Below, piece by piece: positions 1 through 13,502 of a DNA stretch of 64,000 nucleotides; the first letter of the stretch is position 1; every line of letters starts with the position of its first letter. This stretch comes from Bombus terrestris (lineage: Eukaryota; Arthropoda; Insecta; Hymenoptera; Apidae), in contig NC_063277.1 in the NCBI RefSeq assembly GCF_910591885.1, positions 3,410,001-3,474,000 of the forward strand. The letters run 5' to 3'. A program made the translations under genes and the position numbers. Under the pieces are notes generated by a model. The model searched no databases. It was not told the origin of the DNA and saw only the letters and a list, made by a program, of their open reading frames with translations.

Positions 1-3000
1 TACTATTACTATATAACGTATAACGTTATATACTATTACTATATAACGTATAACGTTATATACTATTACTATATAACGTATAACGTTATATACTATTACT
101 ATATAACGTATAACGTTATATACTATTACGTAATAACGTATAACGTTATATACTATTACTATATAACGTATAACGTTATATACTATTACTATATAACGTA
201 TAACGTTATATACTATTACTATATAACGTATAACGTTATATACTATCACTATATAACGTATAACGATATATACTATTCCGTACTATCGTATAACGTTATA
301 TACTATTACTATATAACGTATAACGTTATATACTATTACGTAATAACGTATAACGTTATATACTATTACTATATAACGTATAACGTTATATAATATTACT
401 ATATAACGTATAACGATATATACTATTCCGTACTATCGTATAACGTTATATACTATTACTATATAATGCATAACGTTATATACTATTACTATATAACGTA
501 TAACGTTATATACTATTACTATATAACGCATAACGTTATATAATATTACTATATAACGTATAACGTTATGTACCATTACTATATAACGTATAACGTTATA
601 TACCATTACTATATAACGTATATCGTTATATACTATTACTATATAACGTATAACGTTATATACTATTACTATATAACGTATAACGTTATATACTATTACT
701 ATATAACGTATAACGTTATATACTATTACTATATAACGCATAACGTTATATAGTATTAGTATATAACGTATAACGATATATACTATTACGTATTAACGTA
801 TAACGTTATATACTATTACGTATTAACGTATAACGTTATATACTATTACTATATAACGTATAACGTTATATACTATTACTATATAACGTATAACGATATA
901 TACTATGCCGTACTATCGTATAACGTTATATACTATTACTATATAACGCATAACGTTATATACTATTACTATATAGCGTATATCGTTATATACTATTACT
1001 ATATAACGCATAACGTTATATAATATTACTATATACCGTATAACGTTATATACTATTACTATATAACGTATAACGTTATATACTATTACTATATAACGTA
1101 TAACGATATATACTATTACGTATTAACGTATAACGTTATATACTATTACTATATAACGTATAACGTTATATACTATTACTATATAACGTATAACGTTATA
1201 TACTATTACTATATAACGTATAACGTTATATACTATTACTATATAACGTATAACGTTATATACTATTACTATATAACGTATAACGTTATATACTATTACT
1301 ATATAACGTATAACGTTATATACTATTACTATATAACGTATAACGTTATATACTATTACTATATAACGTATAACGTTATATACTATTACTATATAACGTA
1401 TAACGTTATATACTATTACGTAATAACGTATAACGTTATATACTATTACTATATAACGTATAACGTTATATACTATTACTATATAACGTATAACGTTATA
1501 TACTATTACTATATAACGTATAACGTTATATACTATCACTATATAACGTATAACGATATATACTATTCCGTACTATCGTATAACGTTATATACTATTACT
1601 ATATAACGTATAACGTTATATACTATTACGTAATAACGTATAACGTTATATACTATTACTATATAACGTATAACGTTATATAATATTACTATATAACGTA
1701 TAACGATATATACTATTCCGTACTATCGTATAACGTTATATACTATTACTATATAATGCATAACGTTATATACTATTACTATATAACGTATAACGTTATA
1801 TACTATTACTATATAACGCATAACGTTATATAATATTACTATATAACGTATAACGTTATGTACCATTACTATATAACGTATAACGTTATATACCATTACT
1901 ATATAACGTATATCGTTATATACTATTACTATATAACGTATAACGTTATATACTATTACTATATAACGTATAACGTTATATACTATTACTATATAACGTA
2001 TAACGTTATATACTATTACTATATAACGTATAACGTTATATACTATTACTATATAACGTATAACGTTATATACTATTACTATATAACGCATAACGTTATA
2101 TACTATTACTATATAACGCATAACGTTATATACTATTACTATATAGCGTATATCGTTATATACTATTACTATATAACGCATAACGTTATATAATATTACT
2201 ATATACCGTATAACGTCATATACTATTACTATATAACGTATAACGTTATATACTATTACTATATAACGTATAACGATATATACTATTACGTATTAACGTA
2301 TAACGTTATATACTATTACTATATAACGTATAACGTTATATACTATTACTATATAACGTATAACGTTATATACTATTACTATATAACGTATAACGTTATA
2401 TACTATTACTATATAACGTATAACGTTATATACTATTACTATATAACGTATAACGTTATATACTATTACTATATAACGTATAACGTTATATACTATTACT
2501 ATATAACGTATAACGTTATATACTATTACTATATAACGTATAACGTTATATACTATTACTATATAACGTATAACGTTATATACTATTACTATATAACGTA
2601 TAACGTTATATACTATTACTATATAACGTATAACGTTATATACTATTACGTAATAACGTATAACGTTATATACTATTACTATATAACGTATAACGTTATA
2701 TACTATTACTATATAACGTATAACGTTATATACTATTACTATATAACGTATAACGTTATATACTATCACTATATAACGTATAACGATATATACTATTCCG
2801 TACTATCGTATAACGTTATATACTATTACTATATAACGTATAACGTTATATACTATTACGTAATAACGTATAACGTTATATACTATTACTATATAACGTA
2901 TAACGTTATATAATATTACTATATAACGTATAACGATATATACTATTCCGTACTATCGTATAACGTTATATACTATTACTATATAATGCATAACGTTATA

Positions 3001-5000
3001 TACTATTACTATATAACGTATAACGTTATATACTATTACTATATAACGCATAACGTTATATAATATTACTATATAACGTATAACGTTATGTACCATTACT
3101 ATATAACGTATAACGTTATATACCATTACTATATAACGTATATCGTTATATACTATTACTATATAACGTATAACGTTATATACTATTACTATATAACGTA
3201 TAACGTTATATACTATTACTATATAACGTATAACGTTATATACTATTACTATATAACGTATAACGTTATATACTATTACTATATAACGTATAACGTTATA
3301 TACTATTACTATATAGCGCATAACGTTATATAATATTACTATATAACGTATAACGTTATATACTATTACTATATAACGTATAACGATATATACTATCACG
3401 TATTAACGTTTAACGTTATATACTATTACTATATAACGTATAACGTTATATACTATTACTGTATAACGTATAACGTTATATACTATTACTATATAACGTA
3501 TAACGATATATACTATTACGTATTAACGTATAACGTTATATACTATTACTATATAACGTATAACGTTATATACTATTACGTACTATCGTATAACGTTATA
3601 TAATATTACTATATAACGTATAACGTTATATACCATTACAATATAACGTATAACGTTATATACTATTACTATGTAACGTATAACGTTATATACTATTACT
3701 ATATAACACATAACGTTATGTAATATTGCTATATAACGTATAACGTTATATACTATTACTATATAACGTATGACGTTATATACTATTACTATATAACGTA
3801 TAACGTTATATACTATTACTATATAACGTATAACGTTATATACTATTACTATATAACGTATAACGTTATATACTATTACTATATAACGTATAACGTTATA
3901 TACTATTACGTAATAACGTATAACGTTATATACTATTACTATATAACGTATAACGTTATATACTATTACTATATAACGTATAACGTTATATACTATTACT
4001 ATATAACGTATAACGTTATATACTATCACTATATAACGTATAACGATATATACTATTCCGTACTATCGTATAACGTTATATACTATTACTATATAACGTA
4101 TAACGTTATATACTATTACGTAATAACGTATAACGTTATATACTATTACTATATAACGTATAACGTTATATAATATTACTATATAACGTATAACGATATA
4201 TACTATTCCGTACTATCGTATAACGTTATATACTATTACTATATAATGCATAACGTTATATACTATTACTATATAACGTATAACGTTATATACTATTACT
4301 ATATAACGCATAACGTTATATAATATGACTATATAACGTATAACGTTATGTACCATTACTATATAACGTATAACGTTATATACCATTACTATATAACGTA
4401 TATCGTTATATACTATTACTATATAACGTATAACGTTATATACTATTACTATATAACGTATAACGTTATATACTATTACTATATAACGTATAACGTTATA
4501 TACTATTACTATATAACGTATAACGTTATATACTATTACTATATAACGTATAACGTTATATACTATTACTATATAACGCATAACGTTATATACTATTACT
4601 ATATAACGTATAACGATATATACTATTACGTATTAACGTATAACGTTATATACTATTACGTATTAACGTATAACGTTATATACTATTACTATATAACGTA
4701 TAACGTTATATACTATTACTATATAACGTATAACGTTATATACTATTACTATATAACGTATAACATTATATACTATTACTATATAACGTATAACGATATA
4801 TACTATTACGTAATAACGTATAACGTTATATACTATTACTATATAACGTATAACGTTCTATACTATTACTATATAACGCATAACGTTATATACTATTACT
4901 ATATAACGTATAACGTTATATACCATTACTATATAACGTATAACGTTATATACTATTACTATATAACGCATAACGTTATATAATATTGCTATATAACGTA
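1..5000. repeat. about 1.26-kb higher-order repeat (HOR), four units
   Basis: A recognisable run of variant monomers recurs with anchors near 433, 1723, 2953 and 4213. The run is TTCCGTACTATCG, then a monomer with ATAATGCATAACG, then the TATGTACCATTAC junction, then one with CGTATATCG. Spacings are 1,290, 1,230 and 1,260 bp, which is 43, 41 and 42 monomers. The differences are whole monomers, as expected for unequal exchange in register. The same run reappears around 9.05, 11.3, 11.75 and 29.2 kb, so this unit has also been copied at long range. Unit edges are approximate. Confidence 0.8.
10..32. repeat. 9-bp-stem inverted repeat in the canonical monomer (representative)
   Basis: Positions 10-18 read TATATAACG and positions 24-32 read CGTTATATA, its exact reverse complement. 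They are separated by the 5-base loop TATAA. The second arm crosses into the next monomer, so the hairpin exists only because the monomers are in tandem. Every canonical monomer followed by a TA-starting monomer carries it. Variants with ACGATATA in place of ACGTTATA lose most of the stem. Strand separation and cruciform formation are plausible in such AT-rich DNA but are not shown by sequence. Confidence 0.7.
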
Positions 5001-7530
5001 TAACGTTATATACTTATACTATATAACGTATAACGTTATATACTATTACTATATAACGTATAACGTTATATACTATTACTATATAACGTATAACGTTATA
5101 TACTATTACGTAATAACGTATAACGTTATATAGTACTGCCATATCACGTATAACGTTGTATATTATTACGTACTAACGTATAACGTTATATACTATTACT
5201 ATATAACGCATAACGTTATATACTATTACTATATAACGCATAACGTTATATAATATTACTATATAACGTATAACGTTATATACTATTACTGTATAACGTA
5301 TAACGTTATATACTATTACTATATAACGTATAACGATATATACTATTTCGTACTATCGTATAACATTATATACTATTACTATATAACGCATAACGTTATA
5401 TACTATTACTATATAACGTATAACGATATATACTATTTCGTACTATCGTATAACATTATATACTATTACTATATAACGCATAACGTTATATACTATTACT
5501 ATATAACGTATAACGTTATATACTATTACTATATAACGTATAACGTTATATACTATTACTATATAACGCATAACGTTATATAATATTACTATATAACGTA
5601 TAACGTTATATACTATTACTATATAACGTATAACGTTATATACTATTACTATATAACGCATAACGTTATATAATATTACTATATAACGTATAACGTTATA
5701 TACTATTACTATATAACGTATAACGTTATATACTATTACTATATAACGTATAACGTTATATACTATTACTATATAACGCATAACGTTATATACTATTACT
5801 ATATAACGTATAACGTTATATACCATTACTATATAACGTATAACGTTATATACTATTACTATATAACGTATAACGTTATATACTATTACTATATAACGTA
5901 TAACGTTATATACTATTACTATATAACGTATAACGTTATATACTATTACGTAATAACGTATGACGTCATATAGTACTGCCATATCACGTATAACGTTGTA
6001 TATTATTATGTACTAACGTATAACGTTATATACTATTACTATATAACGCATAACGTTATATACTATTACTATATAACGTATAACGATATATACTATTTCG
6101 TACTATCGTATAACGTTATATACTATTACTATATAACGCATAACGTTATATACTATTACTATATAACGTATAACGTTATATACTATTACTATATAACGTA
6201 TAACGATATATACTATTTCGTACTATCGTATAACATTATATACTATTACTATATAACGCATAACGTTATATAGTATTACTATATAACGTATAACGATATA
6301 TACTATTACGTATTAACGTATAACGTTATATACTACTACTATATAACGTATAACGTTATATACCATTACTATATAACGTATAACGTTATATACTATTACT
6401 ATATAACGCATAGCGTTATATAATATTACTATATAACGTATAACGTTATATACTATTACTATATAACGTATAACGTTATATACTATTACGTAATAACGTA
6501 TAACGTTATATACTATTACTATATAACGTATAACGTTATATAATATTACTATATAACGTATAACGATATATACTATTCCGTACTACCGTATAACGTTATA
6601 TACTATTACTATATAATGCATAACGTTATATACTATTACTATATAACGTATAACGTTATACACTATTACTATATAACGCATAACGTTATATACTATTACT
6701 ATATAACGTATAACGTTATATACTATTACGTAATAACGTATAACGTGATATAGTACTGCCATATCACGTATAACGTTGTATATTATTACGTACTAACGTA
6801 TAACGTTATATACTATTACTATATAACGTATAACGTTATATACTATTACTATATAACGTATAACGATATATACTATTACGTATTAACGCATAACGTTATA
6901 TACTATTACTATATAACGTATAACGTTATATACTATTACTATATAACGTATAACGTTATATACTATTACTATATAACGTATAACGTTCTATACTATTACT
7001 ATATAACGCATAACGTTATATAATATTACTATATAACGTATAACGTTATATACTATTACTATATAACGTATAACGTTATATACTATTACTATATAACGTA
7101 TAACGTTATATACTATTATTATATAACGCACAACGTTATATAATATTACTATATAACGTATAACGTTATATACTATTACTATATAACGTATAACGTTATA
7201 TACTTATACTATATAACGTATAACGTTATATACTATTACTATATAACGCATAACGTTATATACTATTACTATATAACGTATAACGATATATACTATTACG
7301 TATTAACGTATAACGTTATATACTATTACTATATAACGTATAACGTTATATACTATTACTATATAACGTATAACGTTATATACTTTTACTATATAACGTA
7401 TAACGATATATACTATTCCGTACTATCGTATAACGTTATATACTATTACTGTATAATGCATAACGTTATATACTATTACTATATAACGTATAACGTTATA
7501 TACTATTACTATATAACGTACAACGATATA

Positions 7531-9270
7531 TACTATCACGTATTAACGTATAACGTTATATACTATTACTATATAACGTATAACGTTATATACTATTACT
7601 GTATAACGTATAACGTTATATACTATTACTATATAACGTATAACGATATATACTATTACGTATTAACGTATAACGTTATATACTATTACTATATAACGCA
7701 TAACGTTATATACTATTACGTACTATCGTATAACGTTATATAATATTACTATATAACGTATAACGTTATATACCATTACAATATAACGTATAACGTTATA
7801 TACTATTACTATGTAACGTATAACGTTATATACTATTACTATATAACACATAACGTTATGTAATATTGCTATATAACGTATAACGTTATATACTATTACT
7901 ATATAACGTATGACGTTATATACTTATACTATATAACGTATAACGATATATACTATTACGTATTAACGTATAACGTTATATACTATTACGTATTAACGTA
8001 TAACGTTATATACTATTACTATATAACGTATAACGTTATATACTATTACTATATAACGTATAACGTTATATACTATTACTATATAACGTATAACGATATA
8101 TACTATTCCGTACTATCGTATAACGTTATATAATATTACTATATAACGTATAACGTTATATACCATTACTATATAACGTATAACGTTATATACTATTACT
8201 ATATAACGTATAACGTTATATACTATTACTATATAACGTATAACGTTATATACTATTACGTAATAACGTATAACGTTATATAGTATTGCCATATCACGTA
8301 TAACGTTGTATATTATTACGTACTAACGTATAATGTTATATACTATTACTATATAACGTATAACGATATATACTATGCCGTACTATCGTATAACGTTATA
8401 TACTATTACTATATAACGCATAACGTTATATACTATTACTATATAGCGTATATCGTTATATACTATTACTATATAACGCATAACGTTATATAATATTACT
8501 ATATACCGTATAACGTTATATACTATTACTATATAACGTATAACGTTATATACTATTACTATATAACGTATAACGATATATACTATTACGTATTAACGTA
8601 TAACGTTATATACTATTACTATATAACGTATAACGTTATATACTATTACTATATAACGTATAACGTTATATACTATTACTATATAACGTATAACGTTATA
8701 TACTATTACTATATAACGTATAACGTTATATACTATTACTATATAACGTATAACGTTATATACTATTACTATATAACGTATAACGTTATATACTATTACT
8801 ATATAACGTATAACGTTATATACTATTACTATATAACGTATAACGTTATATACTATCACTATATAACGTATAACGATATATACTATTAGGTACTATCGTA
8901 TAACGTTATATACTATTACTATATAACGTATAACGTTATATACTATTACGTAATAACGTATAACGTTATATACTATTACTATATAACGTATAACGTTATA
9001 TAATATTACTATATAACGTATAACGATATATACTATTCCGTACTATCGTATAACGTTATATACTATTACTATATAATGCATAACGTTATATACTATTACT
9101 ATATAACGTATAACGTTATATACTATTACTATATAACGCATAACGTTATATAATATTACTATATAACGTATAACGTTATGTACCATTACTATATAACGTA
9201 TAACGTTATATACCATTACTATATAACGTATATCGTTATATACTATTACTATATAACGTATAACGTTATA
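7531..9270. repeat. about 1.7-kb satellite segment duplicated at 9843-11552
   Basis: The order of variant monomers here is repeated downstream. It runs from TACTATCACGTATTAACG through the ATACCATTACAATATAACG monomer, the three-monomer module at 8251-8340 and the TATGTACCATTAC junction at 9178. The offset is 2,312 bp at the start and 2,282 bp after one monomer is lost inside the run at about 8.6-8.86 kb. The 2-bp excess over a multiple of 30 comes from the register slip at 9361-9392, which lies between the copies. The copies were read by eye and the boundaries are good to about one monomer. Confidence 0.75.
8251..8340. repeat. three-monomer marker module (representative copy)
   Basis: Three consecutive divergent monomers almost always occur together. 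The first has left half TACTATTACGTAATA. The second has left half TAGTATTGCCATATC (or TAGTACTGCC) and ends in ACGTTGTA. The third has left half TATTATTACGTACTA. The same trio is seen across the window, for example starting near 5101, 6721, 10563, 21231, 37591, 44461, 51871, 58921 and 63241. It is the best internal landmark for aligning HOR units. It is the most diverged from the canonical monomer, yet it is itself well preserved from copy to copy. Confidence 0.85.
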
Positions 9271-9360
9271 TACTATTACTATATAACGTATAACGTTATA
9301 TACTATTACTATATAACGTATAACGTTATATACTATTACTATATAACGTATAACGTTATA

Positions 9361-9392
9361 TACTATTACTATATATAATGTATAACGTTATA
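9361..9392. repeat. 32-bp monomer; the only satellite register slip
   Basis: This monomer has two extra bases (TA) in the run ACTATATATAATGTATAACG, and the usual ATAACG before the second half reads ATAATG. Monomers start at 1 modulo 30 upstream and at 3 modulo 30 from 9393 on. It lies between two copies of a duplicated segment, close to where their similarity ends, so it may mark a recombination junction. A small sequencing or assembly error in a repetitive region is the alternative. Confidence 0.9.
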
Positions 9393-12300
9393 TACTATTA
9401 CTATATAACGTATAACGATATATACTATTTCGTACTATCGTATAACATTATATACTATTACTATATAACGCATAACGTTATATAGTATTACTATATAACG
9501 TATAACGATATATACTATTACGTAATAACGTATAACGTTATATACTATTACTATATAACGTATAACGTTATATAATATTACTATATAACGTATAACGATA
9601 TATACTATTCCGTACTATCGTATAACGTTATATACTATTACTATATAATGCATAACGTTATATACTATTACTATATAACGTATAACGTTATATACTATTA
9701 CTATATAACGCATAACGTTATATACTATTACTATATAACGTATAACGTTATATACTATTACTATATAGCGCATAACGTTATATAATATTACTATATAACG
9801 TATAACGTTATATACTATTACTATATAACGTATAACGATATATACTATCACGTATTAACGTATAACGTTATATACTATTACTATATAACGTATAACGTTA
9901 TATACTATTACTGTATAACGTATAACGTTATATACTATTACTATATAACGTATAACGATATATACTATTACGTATTAACGTATAACGTTATATACTATTA
10001 CTATATAACGTATAACGTTATATACTATTACGTACTATCGTATAACGTTATATAATATTACTATATAACGTATAACGTTATATACCATTACAATATAACG
10101 TATAACGTTATATACTATTACTATGTAACGTATAACGTTATATACTATTACTATATAACACATAACGTTATGTAATATTGCTATATAACGTATAACGTTA
10201 TATACTATTACTATATAACGTATGACGTTATATACTTATACTATATAACGTATAACGATATATACTATTACGTATTAACGTATAACGTTATATACTATTA
10301 CGTATTAACGTATAACGTTATATACTATTACTATATAACGTATAACGTTATATACTATTACTATATAACGTATAACGTTATATACTATTACTATATAACG
10401 TATAACGATATATACTATTCCGTACTATCGTATAACGTTATATAATATTACTATATAACGTATAACGTTATATACCATTACTATATAACGTATAACGTTA
10501 TATACTATTACTATATAACGTATAACGTTATATACTATTACTATATAACGTATAACGTTATATACTATTACGTAATAACGTATAACGTTATATAGTATTG
10601 CCATATCACGTATAACGTTGTATATTATTACGTACTAACGTATAATGTTATATACTATTACTATATAACGTATAACGATATATACTATGCCGTACTATCG
10701 TATAACGTTATATACTATTACTATATAACGCATAACGTTATATACTATTACTATATAGCGTATATCGTTATATACTATTACTATATAACGCATAACGTTA
10801 TATAATATTACTATATACCGTATAACGTTATATACTATTACTATATAACGTATAACGTTATATACTATTACTATATAACGTATAACGATATATACTATTA
10901 CGTATTAACGTATAACGTTATATACTATTACTATATAACGTATAACGTTATATACTATTACTATATAACGTATAACGTTATATACTATTACTATATAACG
11001 TATAACGTTATATACTATTACTATATAACGTATAACGTTATATACTATTACTATATAACGTATAACGTTATATACTATTACTATATAACGTATAACGTTA
11101 TATACTATTACTATATAACGTATAACGTTATATACTATCACTATATAACGTATAACGATATATACTATTCCGTACTATCGTATAACGTTATATACTATTA
11201 CTATATAACGTATAACGTTATATACTATTACGTAATAACGTATAACGTTATATACTATTACTATATAACGTATAACGTTATATAATATTACTATATAACG
11301 TATAACGATATATACTATTCCGTACTATCGTATAACGTTATATACTATTACTATATAATGCATAACGTTATATACTATTACTATATAACGTATAACGTTA
11401 TATACTATTACTATATAACGCATAACGTTATATAATATTACTATATAACGTATAACGTTATGTACCATTACTATATAACGTATAACGTTATATACCATTA
11501 CTATATAACGTATAACGTTATATACTATTACTATATAACGTATAACGTTATATACTATCACTATATAACGTATAACGATATATACTATTCCGTACTATCG
11601 TATAACGTTATATACTATTACTATATAACGTATAACGTTATATACTATTACGTAATAACGTATAACGTTATATACTATTACTATATAACGTATAACGTTA
11701 TATAATATTACTATATAACGTATAACGATATATACTATTCCGTACTATCGTATAACGTTATATACTATTACTATATAATGCATAACGTTATATACTATTA
11801 CTATATAACGTATAACGTTATATACCATTACTATATAACGCATAACGTTATATAATATTACTATATAACGTATAACGTTATGTACCATTACTATATAACG
11901 TATAACGTTATATACCATTACTATATAACGTATATCGTTATATACTATTACTATATAACGTATAACGTTATATACTATTACTATATAACGTATAACGTTA
12001 TATACTATTACTATATAACGCATAACGTTATATACTATTACTATATAACGTATAACGATATATACTATTACGTATTAACGTATAACGTTATATACTATTA
12101 CGTATTAACGTATAACGTTATATACTATTACTATATAACGTATAACGTTATATACTATTACTATATAACGTATAACGTTATATACTATTACTATATAACG
12201 TATAACATTATATACTATTACTATATAACGTATAACGATATATACTATTACGTAATAACGTATAACGTTATATACTATTACTATATAACGTATAACGTTC

Positions 12301-13475
12301 TATACTATTACTATATAACGCATAACGTTATATACTATTACTATATAACGTATAACGTTATATACCATTACTATATAACGTATAACGTTATATACTATTA
12401 CTATATAACGTATAACGTTATATACTATTACTATATAACGTATAACGTTATATACTATTACTATATAACGCATAACGTTATATACTATTACTATATAACG
12501 CATAACGTTATATAATATTGCTATATAACGTATAACGTTATATACTTATACTATATAACGTATAACGTTATATACTATTACTATATAACGTATAACGTTA
12601 TATACTATTACTATATAACGTATAACGTTATATACTATTACGTAATAACGTATAACGTTATATAGTACTGCCATATCACGTATAACGTTGTATATTATTA
12701 CGTACTAACGTATAACGTTATATACTATTACTATATAACGCATAACGTTATATACTATTACTATATAACGCATAACGTTATATAATATTAGTATATAACG
12801 TATAACGTTATATACTATTACTGTATAACGTATAACGTTATATACTATTACTATATAACGTATAACGATATATACTATTTCGTACTATCGTATAACATTA
12901 TATACTATTACTATATAACGCATAACGTTATATACTATTACTATATAACGTATAACGATATATACTATTTCGTACTATCGTATAACATTATATACTATTA
13001 CTATATAACGCATAACGTTATATACTATTACTATATAACGTATAACGTTATATACTATTACTATATAACGTATAACGTTATATACTATTACTATATAACG
13101 CATAACGTTATATAATATTACTATATAACGTATAACGTTATATACTATTACTATATAACGTATAACGTTATATACTATTACTATATAACGCATAACGTTA
13201 TATAATATTACTATATAACGTATAACGTTATATACTATTACTATATAACGTATAACGTTATATACTATTACTATATAACGTATAACGTTATATACTATTA
13301 CTATATAACGCATAACGTTATATACTATTACTATATAACGTATAACGTTATATACCATTACTATATAACGTATAACGTTATATACTATTACTATATAACG
13401 TATAACGTTATATACTATTACTATATAACGTATAACGTTATATACTATTACTATATAACGTATAACGTTATATAC

Positions 13476-13487
13476 TATTACGTAATA
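13476..13487. promoter_or_regulatory. palindrome TATTACGTAATA (bZIP-like site, representative)
   Basis: The monomer type with left half TACTATTACGTAATA contains a perfect 12-bp palindrome. Its core ATTACGTAAT fits the published PAR/NFIL3-type bZIP consensus RTTAYGTAAY. The motif recurs dozens of times in the window because this monomer type is common. That a protein binds it is inference from the motif only. There is no gene nearby that it could regulate. Confidence 0.4.
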
Positions 13488-13490
13488 ACG

Positions 13491-13502
13491 TATGACGTCA
13501 TA
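13491..13502. promoter_or_regulatory. palindrome TATGACGTCATA containing a full CRE (representative)
   Basis: The usual right-half palindrome TATAACGTTATA is changed at two symmetric positions to TATGACGTCATA, which contains TGACGTCA, the consensus cAMP-response element bound by CREB/ATF bZIP dimers. It lies 3 bp from the palindrome at 13476-13487. I count 14 copies of the 8-mer, starting at 5961, 13493, 14153, 14543, 15383, 16043, 16403, 17063, 17723, 18683, 19343, 30795, 31995 and 32655. All are in the same HOR context, so they likely descend from one ancestral monomer. Function is unproven. Confidence 0.4.

Larger units (their letters stand above)
1..9360. repeat. 30-bp satellite array, register block 1
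   Basis: About 312 uninterrupted 30-bp monomers, each starting at position 1 modulo 30. The canonical left half is TACTATTACTATATA and the right half is ACGTATAACGTTATA, with 6 G/C in 30 bases. Left-half variants such as TACTATTACGTAATA, TACTATTCCGTACTA, TAGTATTGCCATATC and TATTATTACGTACTA recur in a fixed order, so the array has higher-order structure and is not a simple repeat. No gene, tRNA, rRNA or transposon is visible. Open frames here are repeat artefacts because the monomer length is divisible by three. Telling a centromeric role from plain heterochromatin is not possible from sequence alone. Confidence 0.97.
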
